This document shows, one piece after another, positions 8,119 to 15,482 of a DNA stretch of 43,174 bases (its first letter is position 1; each line of letters starts with the position of its first letter). Both the position numbers and the translations under genes were made by a program. This DNA comes from Variovorax boronicumulans (GTDB lineage Bacteria > Pseudomonadota > Gammaproteobacteria > Burkholderiales > Burkholderiaceae_C): positions 1 to 43,174 of the forward strand of contig NZ_VEDO01000031.1 in assembly GCF_007677875.1 (NCBI RefSeq). Direction: 5' to 3'. The notes under the pieces are model-generated. The model did not search any database, was not told the origin of the DNA, and worked only from the letters and a program-made list of their open reading frames with translations.

Positions 8119-9756
8119 TCAGGCGGCCTGCACGATCTCGCGCAGCTTGAACTTCTGGATCTTTCCGGAGGGCGTGGCCGGCATGGCGTCGAGCACGAGC
8201 AGCTTCTCGGGCGCGTACTGCACGGCCACCTGCTCGGCCTTCAGGAAGCGCACGATCTCGGCCAGGTCGATGGACTGGCCGGGCCTGGGCACCACCACCG
8301 CGCAGGCGCGCTCGCCCAGACGCTCGTCGGGATAGGCCACCACGGCCACCTGCAGCACGGCCGGGTGCTTGTAGAGCAGCGACTCGACCTCGAACACCGG
8401 GATGTTCTCGCCGCCGCGGATGATCACGTCCTTGCTGCGCCCGCTGATGCGGATGTAGCCATCGGCGTCCATGCGCGCGAGGTCGCCGGTGTCGAACCAG
8501 CCCTGGGCGTCGGTGCCGTTCAGGTGCGGGCGTTTGAGGTAGCCGCCGAAGTTGGACGCCGCGCGCACCAGCAGCCGGCCGGACTCGCCGCGGGGCAGCT
8601 CGGTGCCGTCCACGTCCACCACCTTGAGTTCCACGCCGGGCAGGGGACAGCCGTCGGTGGTGTAGGCGCGTTCGTCGGGGTCGTCCAGGCGGATCAGCGT
8701 CACGGCGCCGTTCTCGCTCATGCCCCAGGCCGAGACGATCTTGGTCCCCAGCGTCTCGCGCGCCTGCTGTACCAGCGGGCCCGGGATCGGCGCACCGGCG
8801 CACAGGAAGGTGCGCAGGCTGGGCACGGCCAGACCGCTCTCGCGCACGGCGCGCGTGAGGTCGGTCAGAAAGGGCGTGGACGCCATCGTGAATGAGGCGC
8901 CTTCGGCGCGGATGGTGTGCACCGCCCGCATCGGATCCCAGACGTCCTGCAGCACGGCGGGGCACTGCAGCAGGATGGGCATGACGAGGCCATACATGAA
9001 GCCGGTCTGGTGCGCCATGGGCGAGGCCATGAACACCGTGTCGGCGCTGGACAGGCCCAGCCGGTCTGCGTAGGGCCGGATGTTGGCCAGCAGCGTGTTG
9101 GCGCTGTGCAGCACGCCCTTGGGCTCGCCCGTCGTGCCCGAGGTGTAGATAAGTTGCACGATGTCGTCCGGGCCCGGGCGGCTCTTGTGCAGGATGTCCT
9201 CGGCGTCGCGCGCGTGCTCCCAGGCCGGGCCGGACAGCAGCGCCTCGAAGTCGTCGGCACCGCCGCTGCCGACCACCACCACCTGCTGCAGCGCCGGCAG
9301 TTCGGCCTGCAGGGCGCGCGCCATCGCGGCATGGTCGAAGCCGCGGAACTGCGCGGGCACGACGAAGACCTTGGCCTCGCCGTGGCCCAGCATGAAGCGT
9401 AGCTCGCGCTCGCGGAAGATCGGCATCATCGGGTTGATCACGGCGCCCAGCCGCGCGCAGGCGAGCGTGAGCAGCGTGAACTGCCAGCCGTTGGGCAGCT
9501 GCATGGCCACCACGTCGTTGCGTCCCACGCCCAGGCGTGCGAGGCCCACGGCGATGCGGTCGGCCATGGCGGCGAGTGCGCGGTAGGTGAAGCGCCGCGG
9601 CGCGGCCGCGTCGCTGCGCAGCGCCGTGAGCGCCACGCGTTTGGGGCAGGCACGGACCGCGGCATCTAGCAGGTCGTTGAGGGTCTGGTCGCTCCAGTGG
9701 CCCTGCGCCACGCTGGCGGCGCGCCGCGGTGGCAGCAGGACGGCATCGAATTCCAT
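8119..9756 (-). CDS. aliA: Acyl-CoA ligase, probably cyclohexanecarboxylate-CoA ligase
   Basis: A 545-residue AMP-forming acyl-CoA synthetase. It has the P-loop LIYTSGTTGEPKG (about 202-214), the WGMSENG substrate-side motif, GWFDTGDLARMDADGYIRISGR and the C-terminal catalytic Lys in ATPSGKIQKFKLR. In general the family activates a carboxylate with ATP and CoA. The specific assignment to cyclohexanecarboxylate comes from its operon with badH, badI and an aliB-like dehydrogenase, as in the Rhodopseudomonas palustris alicyclic acid cluster. The ATG at 9756 has GGAGAGGAG nearby upstream; longer frames lack this. It starts 32 bases after aliB. Confidence 0.85.
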   Translation of the reverse strand: MEFDAVLLPPRRAASVAQGHWSDQTLNDLLDAAVRACPKRVALTALRSDAAAPRRFTYRALAAMADRIAVGLARLGVGRNDVVAMQLPNGWQFTLLTLACARLGAVINPMMPIFRERELRFMLGHGEAKVFVVPAQFRGFDHAAMARALQAELPALQQVVVVGSGGADDFEALLSGPAWEHARDAEDILHKSRPGPDDIVQLIYTSGTTGEPKGVLHSANTLLANIRPYADRLGLSSADTVFMASPMAHQTGFMYGLVMPILLQCPAVLQDVWDPMRAVHTIRAEGASFTMASTPFLTDLTRAVRESGLAVPSLRTFLCAGAPIPGPLVQQARETLGTKIVSAWGMSENGAVTLIRLDDPDERAYTTDGCPLPGVELKVVDVDGTELPRGESGRLLVRAASNFGGYLKRPHLNGTDAQGWFDTGDLARMDADGYIRISGRSKDVIIRGGENIPVFEVESLLYKHPAVLQVAVVAYPDERLGERACAVVVPRPGQSIDLAEIVRFLKAEQVAVQYAPEKLLVLDAMPATPSGKIQKFKLREIVQAA

Positions 9757-9788
9757 GGCTTGTCTCCTCTCCGTCGTGTCGTTGTCGT

Positions 9789-10940
9789 TCAGTTCGGCAC
9801 GGCCTGCCGGCCAGCGCGGGCGCGGGCGATGATGGTTTTCATGATCTGGGCCGTGCCGTCGCCGATCTGAAAGCCCAGCACGTCGCGCAGGCGCTGTTCC
9901 ATGGGCCCGCGGTCGTAGCCGCCGTGGCCGAAGGACAGCAGGCACTGGTGCACCACGTCGTAGGCCAGCTTGGGCGCCCACCACTTGCACATGGCGGCCT
10001 CGGCGCTGTGCGGCAGGCCCTTGTCTTTCAACCACAGCGCCTGCAGGCACAGCAGGCGCGCGGCCTCGACCTGGGTGTCGCCGTCCGCCAGCGGGTGCGA
10101 GACGCCCTGGAAGGCCGAGAGCGGCTTGCCGAAGGCTTCGCGTTCGGCCGCGTAGGCCCAGGTCTCCTCCAGCGCTACACGCGCCACGGCCAGCACCTGC
10201 AGGCCGATCAATGCGCGCGAGTAGTCGAAGCCCTGCATGACCTGCACGAAGCCCTTGTTCTCATCCCCCAGCCGGTGGTCGACCGGCACGCGCACGTTCT
10301 CGAAGAACAGCGCGCCGCGGCCGATGGCGCGCTGGCCGTGGCAGTCGAAGCGGTTGCGCGTGATGCCGGGCAGGTCCATGGGCACGAACAGCGCGGTGAC
10401 GCCGTGGGCCTGCGACTCGACCGTTCCCGTGCGGCCGAAGACCACGGCCGCGTCGCATTGGTCGGCCGCCGAGATGGAGGTCTTCTCGCCGTTCAGCACG
10501 TAGTGCTCCCCGACGCGCTCCACGCGCAGCCGCAGGTTGGCCGCGTCCGAGCCGCCGCGCGGCTCGGTCAGCGCGATGGCCAGCAGCGCCTCGCCGCGCG
10601 TGAGCCGGCGCAGCCAGGGCGCGGCCACGTCGGGCCGGCCGTGCTGCGACAGGATCTGCCCGTTCAGCGAGGCCAGCAGGTTGATGTAGCTGATGGACAG
10701 GTCGGCGCGCGCGATCTCCTCGTGCACCACGCCGGCCGCCAGCGCGCCCAGTCCCTGGCCGCCCTGGGCCTCGGACAGCTCGGGCGCGATGAAGCCCATC
10801 TCGCCCATTTCGCGCATGAGCGCGCGGTCGAGCACGCGCGTGCGGTCACGCTCCTGGAAGCCGGGCGCCACGCGGTCGGTGGCGAAGCGGCGCGCCTGCT
10901 CGGCAATCGCGGCCAGGTCCTCGTCGATGTAGGGATTCAT
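9789..10940 (-). CDS. aliB: Acyl-CoA dehydrogenase, probably cyclohexanecarboxyl-CoA dehydrogenase
   Basis: A 383-residue FAD-dependent acyl-CoA dehydrogenase that would introduce the 1,2 double bond into cyclohexanecarboxyl-CoA. It has IALTEPRGGSDAANLRL (FAD/substrate loop), the middle beta-domain, and a C-terminal helical domain with AFGKPLSAFQGVSHPLAD. At the site where most family members read YEGT with catalytic Glu, this protein reads GDGTAQI, giving Asp361. From memory, alicyclic acyl-CoA dehydrogenases use Asp as base, which would support the call. It starts 10 bases after badI with AAGGGCGG upstream. Confidence 0.85.
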   Translation of the reverse strand: MNPYIDEDLAAIAEQARRFATDRVAPGFQERDRTRVLDRALMREMGEMGFIAPELSEAQGGQGLGALAAGVVHEEIARADLSISYINLLASLNGQILSQHGRPDVAAPWLRRLTRGEALLAIALTEPRGGSDAANLRLRVERVGEHYVLNGEKTSISAADQCDAAVVFGRTGTVESQAHGVTALFVPMDLPGITRNRFDCHGQRAIGRGALFFENVRVPVDHRLGDENKGFVQVMQGFDYSRALIGLQVLAVARVALEETWAYAAEREAFGKPLSAFQGVSHPLADGDTQVEAARLLCLQALWLKDKGLPHSAEAAMCKWWAPKLAYDVVHQCLLSFGHGGYDRGPMEQRLRDVLGFQIGDGTAQIMKTIIARARAGRQAVPN

Positions 10941-10950
10941 GGCGCCGCCC

Positions 10951-11733
10951 TTACTTGGCGTACTTGCGGAAGTCGGGCTTGCGCTTGTCTTTCAGTGCAG
11001 CGACACCCTCGCGCGACTCTTCGGTGTCGTAATAAAGCTTGAGCGCGTACATGCCCATGCCCGCGATGCCGGCCTGGTGCGCCGTGTCCATGTTGAAGCT
11101 GCGCTTGGCGATCGCGATGGCCGTGGGGCTGCGCTCGCAGATGGTCTCGGCCCACTCCTGCACCGTGGCGTCGAGCTGCTCGTGCGGCACGCAGACGTTG
11201 GCCAGGCCCATGGCCACGGCCTCCTGGCCGGAGTAGCGCTTGTTGAGGTACCAGATCTCGCGCGCCTTCTTCTCGCCCACCACGCGGGCCAGGAAGGCCG
11301 TGCCGTAGCCCGGGTCGACCGAGCCCATCTTGGGGCCGACCTGGCCCATGATGGCCTTTTCCGAGACGATGGTCAGGTCGCAGATGGTGGCCAGCACGTT
11401 GCCGCCGCCGATGGCGTAGCCCTGCACGCGCGCGATCACGGGCTTGGGCACGTCGCGGATGGCGGTGTGCAACTCCTCCATGGGCAGGCCGATGGTGCCG
11501 CGGCCGTCGTAGTTGCCATCGTGCGCCGACTGGTCACCGCCCGTGCAGAAGGCCTTGTCGCCGGCGCCGGCCAGCACGATGCAGCCCACCGTCCCGTCGT
11601 AGCCGGCCTTGTTCAGCGCGCGGATCAGTTCGTCGCAGGTGGTGCCGCGGAAGGCGTTCATCTTCTCGGGCCGGTTGATCGTGATCCAGGCCACGCCGTT
11701 GCGCAGCTCGTACAGGAGGTCTTCGAAGTGCAT
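10951..11733 (-). CDS. badI: 2-ketocyclohexanecarboxyl-CoA hydrolase
   Basis: A 260-residue crotonase-fold enzyme that opens the ring of 2-ketocyclohexanecarboxyl-CoA hydrolytically to pimeloyl-CoA. It matches my recollection of R. palustris BadI along nearly its whole length, including the start MHFEDLLYELRNGVAW, AGAGDKAFCTGGDQS, DGNYDGRGT, GQVGPKMGSVDPGYG and SFNMDTAHQAGIAGMGMY. That agreement sets it apart from generic enoyl-CoA hydratases. AAGGAG lies before the ATG at 11733. It is 29 bases after badH. Confidence 0.93.
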   Translation of the reverse strand: MHFEDLLYELRNGVAWITINRPEKMNAFRGTTCDELIRALNKAGYDGTVGCIVLAGAGDKAFCTGGDQSAHDGNYDGRGTIGLPMEELHTAIRDVPKPVIARVQGYAIGGGNVLATICDLTIVSEKAIMGQVGPKMGSVDPGYGTAFLARVVGEKKAREIWYLNKRYSGQEAVAMGLANVCVPHEQLDATVQEWAETICERSPTAIAIAKRSFNMDTAHQAGIAGMGMYALKLYYDTEESREGVAALKDKRKPDFRKYAK

Positions 11734-11762
11734 GGGATGTCTCCTTGGGTCGGGTGGGAAGT

Positions 11763-12530
11763 TCAGCCGTGCATGGTCAGCCCGCCGGAGACGGAGACCA
11801 CCTGGCCGGTGATGAAGCCGGCGTCGTCGCTGGCGAAGAAGGCGATGGCGCCGGCCAGGTCGTCGGGCTGGCCCAGGCGCCCCAGTGGAATCGCGCTGCG
11901 GAACGCCTCGAGCAGCTTGGCCGGGTCGCGCGCGCCCTCGGCCACGCCAGCGAGCAGGGCGGTGTCGGTCGGGCCGGGACAGACCACGTTGACCGTGATG
12001 CCCTGGCGCGCATGCTCGCGCGCCAGCGTCTTGGACAGCGCCACGAGCCCGCCTTTGCAGGCCGAGTACACGGCTTCGCCCGAGGAGCCGCCGCGCGCCG
12101 CGTCGGACGCCACGTTGACGATGCGGCCGCTGCGCCGCTCCGCCATGCCCGGCAGCACCGCATGCAGCATGTGCAGCGCGCCGGTCAGGTTGATGGCGAT
12201 CAGCCGCTCCCATTCGGCCGGCACGGTCTTCACGAAGGGCTTGAACACGTCCCAGCCCGCGTTGTTGACCAGCACGTCGACGGGCCCCAAGGCCTCCTGT
12301 GTGGCGGCGACGGCCCGGTCCACGCTGGCGCGGTCGGTGATGTCGCAGCGCATGGCCTGGGCCGCCCCGCCGTCGGCCCGGACTTGCGTGGCCACCTGCT
12401 CGGCCGCCGCCTGGTTCAGGTCGAACACCGCCACCTTGGCGCCCTCCGATGCGAAGCGACGGCAGGTCGCTCCGCCGATGCCGCCGCCGCCGCCCGTCAC
12501 CACCACCACCTTGTTCTCAAGTCCTCGCAT
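11763..12530 (-). CDS. badH: 2-hydroxycyclohexanecarboxyl-CoA dehydrogenase (SDR)
   Basis: A 255-residue short-chain dehydrogenase that oxidises 2-hydroxycyclohexanecarboxyl-CoA to the 2-keto thioester with NAD. It has the cofactor loop TGGGGGIG (12-19), NNAG (89-92), Ser142 and the YxxxK pair Tyr155/Lys159. The segments ATCRRFASEGAKVAVFDLN and FKPFVKT resemble R. palustris BadH as I recall it. The start at ATG 12530 (MRGLENK) is set by AAGGAG upstream; the frame remains open to 12650 through the promoter region. First gene of the operon, divergent from badR. Confidence 0.92.
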   Translation of the reverse strand: MRGLENKVVVVTGGGGGIGGATCRRFASEGAKVAVFDLNQAAAEQVATQVRADGGAAQAMRCDITDRASVDRAVAATQEALGPVDVLVNNAGWDVFKPFVKTVPAEWERLIAINLTGALHMLHAVLPGMAERRSGRIVNVASDAARGGSSGEAVYSACKGGLVALSKTLAREHARQGITVNVVCPGPTDTALLAGVAEGARDPAKLLEAFRSAIPLGRLGQPDDLAGAIAFFASDDAGFITGQVVSVSGGLTMHG

Positions 12531-12605
12531 CGCACCGCTCCTTGGATTGCCGGGCGCCGCCTTGCTATCGTCGTGGCAAGGCATTGCCCGGATCAAAAAT
12601 ATACG

Positions 12606-12630
12606 TAAATATGTTGACTCAATTGTGGGT
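12606..12630. promoter_or_regulatory. AT-rich badH-badR intergenic control region
   Basis: The 142-base gap between divergent badH and badR holds the only AT-rich tract nearby (12594-12616). An imperfect palindrome centred on CAATTG (12620-12625, flanked by GACT and GGGTC) is a plausible MarR-type operator. TTGCCC (12584-12589) with TAAATA (12606-12611), 16 bases apart, could be a plus-strand promoter for badR. These are visual assignments. Confidence 0.4.
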
Positions 12631-12672
12631 CGACTGGTTCCGCAATGCAAGTCGCGGGTTCAAGGAGTTTTG

Positions 12673-13185
12673 ATGGTTTACCCTGAAGAAGAAACGCAGG
12701 CGGCGCGCATGGCCTTGGCCAATCGCCTGTTTTTCCGCTTGTACCAATGCGCAAACATGTTGCATAAAACCGGAACGCGGGCCGTGGAGCAGGAGGGCTT
12801 GACGACGCAGCAGTGGGCGGTGCTGGGCGCGCTGTCGCGGCCCGAGGCGGGCGCGGGCATGAGCGTGGGCGAGCTGGCGCGCTACCTCAAGGTGAGTCGG
12901 CAGAACCTGTCGGGCCTGGTCGGCCGCATGGAGCGCGACGGCCGCGTGCAGACCGGACCCGATCCGGCCGACCGGCGTTCACGCATCGTCAGCATGAGCG
13001 AGGACGGCCGCCGGGTCTGGCAGGACGAAGCCCTGCCCAAGATCCACGGCTACTACGGCCAGGTGCTGGAGGGCTTCTCGGTCAACGACGTGACGCACAG
13101 CCTGCACTACCTGCTCAAGCTGCTCGAGAACATGCAGCGTGTGGACGATGCGCAAGGCGGCGGCGAAGGCACGGAGCCGGCCTGA
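12673..13185 (+). CDS. badR: MarR-family regulator of the alicyclic acid operon
   Basis: A 170-residue winged-helix regulator. Helical dimerisation ends flank a MarR DNA-binding core (TTQQWAVLGALSRP, then MSVGELARYLKVSRQNLSGLVGRMERDG, then the wing DPADRRSRIVSMSEDGR, about 44-115). It is divergent from badH, the same arrangement as R. palustris badR, a MarR-type regulator of alicyclic degradation; control by a pathway CoA thioester is known or inferred for that group. AAGGAG (12662-12667) precedes the ATG at 12673, ruling out the long frame upstream. Confidence 0.85.
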   Translation: MVYPEEETQAARMALANRLFFRLYQCANMLHKTGTRAVEQEGLTTQQWAVLGALSRPEAGAGMSVGELARYLKVSRQNLSGLVGRMERDGRVQTGPDPADRRSRIVSMSEDGRRVWQDEALPKIHGYYGQVLEGFSVNDVTHSLHYLLKLLENMQRVDDAQGGGEGTEPA

Positions 13186-13228
13186 GCCGCACAATGCGGC
13201 CCCTGTCCGTTCGCCACCGCTGCCATCC

Positions 13229-14290
13229 ATGTCCACCACCACCACGCCCGCGGCCGAGCCGCGCCTGACCTCGCTCTCCCACGGCGGCGGCTGCGGCTGC
13301 AAGATCGCGCCCGGCGTGCTGTCCGAGATCCTGCGCAACCAGGGCGGCCTGCCGGTGCCGCCCGAGCTGCTGGTGGGCATCGAGACGGCCGACGATGCGG
13401 CCGTCTACCGGCTCAACGACGAGCAGGCGCTGATCGCCACGACCGACTTCTTCATGCCCATCGTGGACGACCCGCACGACTTCGGCCGCATCGCGGCGAC
13501 CAATGCGATCTCCGACGTCTACGCCATGGGCGGGCGGCCCATCCTGGCGCTGGCCATCGTGGGCATGCCGGTGAACGTGCTGTCCACCGCCACCATCGGC
13601 CGCATCCTGGAGGGCGGCCAGTCGGTCTGCCAGGCGGCCGGCATCCCGATCGCGGGCGGCCACACCATCGATTCGGTCGAGCCCATCTACGGCCTCGTGG
13701 CGCTGGGCCTGGTGCACCCGGACCGGGTGCGGCGCAATGCGGGCGCGCAGCCGGGCGACAGGCTCGTGCTGGGCAAGCCGCTCGGCGTGGGCGTGCTGTC
13801 GGCGGCCTTCAAGAAGGAACAACTCGATGCCGCCGGCTACGCCCGCATGATCGAGACCACCACGCGCCTGAACACCCCGGGCCCGGCCCTGGCCGCGCTG
13901 CCCGGCGTGCATGCGCTGACCGATGTGACGGGCTTCGGCATCGCCGGCCATGGCCTGGAGGTGGCGCGCGGCGCCAGCTGCCAGGTGCTGTTGGACTGGG
14001 CGCGCGTGCCCGTGCTGGAGGGCGTGCGCGAACTCGTGGCAGCCGGCTGCGTGACGGGTGCCTCGGGCCGCAACTGGCTGGGCTACGGCGCCGAGGTCGG
14101 TACCACCTTGCCTGAGGCCGAGCGCGCGCTGCTGACCGATCCGCAGACCAGCGGTGGCCTGCTGGTGTCCTGCGCGCCCGACAGCGTGGACGCGGTGCTG
14201 GCGCTGTTCCGCGAACACGGCTTCGCGCAGGCCGCCGAGATCGGCGAGGTGCGGGCCTGGAGCGGCGGGCCGCGCCTGGTGGTCCGCTGA
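13229..14290 (+). CDS. selD: Selenide, water dikinase (selenophosphate synthetase)
   Basis: A 353-residue enzyme making selenophosphate from selenide and ATP, the Se donor for selenocysteine and 2-selenouridine. The glycine-rich active loop reads HGGGCGCKIAPG: Cys22, Cys24 and Lys25 align with E. coli Cys17, Cys19 and Lys20. This is a Cys form, not a selenocysteine form. Further motifs are TTDFFMPIVDDP, ATNAISDVYAMGGRP, GGHTIDSVEP and LTDPQTSGGLL. The ATG at 13229 begins the conserved region without the low-complexity upstream extension. No selA, selB or mnmH lies in the window. Its TGA directly abuts the stop of the convergent LacI gene. Confidence 0.95.
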   Translation: MSTTTTPAAEPRLTSLSHGGGCGCKIAPGVLSEILRNQGGLPVPPELLVGIETADDAAVYRLNDEQALIATTDFFMPIVDDPHDFGRIAATNAISDVYAMGGRPILALAIVGMPVNVLSTATIGRILEGGQSVCQAAGIPIAGGHTIDSVEPIYGLVALGLVHPDRVRRNAGAQPGDRLVLGKPLGVGVLSAAFKKEQLDAAGYARMIETTTRLNTPGPALAALPGVHALTDVTGFGIAGHGLEVARGASCQVLLDWARVPVLEGVRELVAAGCVTGASGRNWLGYGAEVGTTLPEAERALLTDPQTSGGLLVSCAPDSVDAVLALFREHGFAQAAEIGEVRAWSGGPRLVVR

Positions 14291-15310
14291 TCACCCCGCC
14301 CGCAGGCTCGACCCCCGCACCAGCAGCTGCCCCTGCAGCACGACGCGCCGCGGCGCGCGGTCGGGCTGGGCCATGCGCTGCAGCAGGAGCTCCGTCGCAC
14401 TGCGGCCGATGTCTTCGGTGGGCTGGGCCAGCACGGTGATGGCCGGCTCGGGCATGGTGGTCCAGTCGTTGTCGTCGAAGCCCGCCAGGGCCAGGTCGTG
14501 CGGCAGCGCCAGGCCGGCGGCGCGGGCGGCGCGCCAGGCGCCCAGCAGCAGCAGGCCGCTGGTGGCGAGCAGGGCGTCGGGCCGGGTCTCTTCGGATTCA
14601 CCCAGCAGCTGGGCCGCGCCGTCCTGGCCGGCCTGGGCGTCCGGCCGAAGGGCCAACACGCGCGGCGCCAGGCCGGCCTCGCGCAGCGCAGCCTCATACC
14701 CGGCCTGGCGCTGGCGGCCGGTGCTGCTGTGGCTGCCGGCGAGCAGCGCGATGCGGCGGCAGCCCTGGGCCAGCACGTGGCGCGTGAGCTCGCCGGCCGC
14801 GGCGGCGTTGTCCAGCACCACGGCATCGGCCGTGCCGCTTGCGGGCGCGCGGTCCACCATCACGAGTGGGAACGGCCAGGGCGCGTGCTGTGCGCCCTCG
14901 GTGAACTCGAGCGTGGGCGCCAGGATCACGCCGCTGGCGCGCTCGTCGGCCATCAGCTCCAGGTAGGACCGCTCCTTGGCCGGATCCTCGTCGCTGTTGC
15001 ACAGGATCAGCCGCAGGCCGGCCGCGTAGGCCATGTCTTCCACGGCCCGGCTGATGGCGGTGAAGAACGGGTTGCGGATGTCGGCCACCACCAGGCCGAT
15101 CAGCGAGGTGGTGCGCTGGCGCAGCCGGCGCGCCGCCAGGCTGGGCCGCCAGCCCAGCTCGGCGATGGCCTGCTGCACGCGCTCGCGCAGCGCAGGGCGC
15201 ACGGCGTCCGCGTCGGTCAGCACACGCGAGACGGTGGTCGTCGAGACGCCGGCGCGCTGGGCCACGTCCTTGATGCTGGCGCTGCCCGGGTTGGCGAGAG
15301 AAGACGGCAT
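14291..15310 (-). CDS. fruR: LacI-family repressor of the fructose PTS operon
   Basis: A 339-residue regulator. The N-terminal LacI HTH is SIKDVAQRAGVSTTTVSRVL (12-31), followed by the hinge RRLRQRTTSLIGLVV and a periplasmic-binding-like effector domain (about 70-330, AGFDDNDWTTMPEPAITVLAQP). It is divergent from the fru operon, and two copies of a palindromic site lie between them. One site (15319-15338) lies just before its own ATG, which suggests autorepression. By family knowledge, fructose 1-phosphate or 1,6-bisphosphate is the likely inducer. The start at ATG 15310 places the HTH at the usual position; the frame is open further upstream only through the operators. Confidence 0.85.
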   Translation of the reverse strand: MPSSLANPGSASIKDVAQRAGVSTTTVSRVLTDADAVRPALRERVQQAIAELGWRPSLAARRLRQRTTSLIGLVVADIRNPFFTAISRAVEDMAYAAGLRLILCNSDEDPAKERSYLELMADERASGVILAPTLEFTEGAQHAPWPFPLVMVDRAPASGTADAVVLDNAAAAGELTRHVLAQGCRRIALLAGSHSSTGRQRQAGYEAALREAGLAPRVLALRPDAQAGQDGAAQLLGESEETRPDALLATSGLLLLGAWRAARAAGLALPHDLALAGFDDNDWTTMPEPAITVLAQPTEDIGRSATELLLQRMAQPDRAPRRVVLQGQLLVRGSSLRAG

Positions 15311-15318
15311 GGAACCCG

Positions 15319-15338
15319 TTTTGGTATCGATTCCTTGA
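15319..15338. promoter_or_regulatory. LacI-type operator, imperfect copy
   Basis: TTTTGGTATCGATTCCTTGA resembles the perfect palindrome at 15449-15468 at most positions and keeps the ATCGAT core. It sits nine bases upstream of the repressor ATG, so binding would block the repressor's own transcription or initiation. The two site centres are 130 bases apart. Confidence 0.7.
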
Positions 15339-15448
15339 TTCTGAGGGGCAATCGAAGCTGTAGAGGGCCTGTTTGATTGGTGTTTACCCTTGGTTATTGG
15401 CGCGCCTGCATCCATCCGCTGGACCGATCTGCAATTCTTGCGGAATAA

Positions 15449-15468
15449 TTTTGGAATCGATTCCAAAA
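15449..15468. promoter_or_regulatory. LacI-type operator, perfect 20-base palindrome
   Basis: TTTTGGAATCGATTCCAAAA is a perfect palindrome 14 bases before the fru operon start codon. LacI-family operators typically have such a central CG with A/T-rich arms. The position fits repression of the operon by the divergent LacI protein. Confidence 0.8.
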
Positions 15469-15482
15469 CTCCGGAGACGCGC

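Noticed and set aside
15390-15482. Upstream start for the PTS fusion protein
   Set aside because: It would place the operator palindrome inside the coding region; TTG 15483 has a proper ribosome site.
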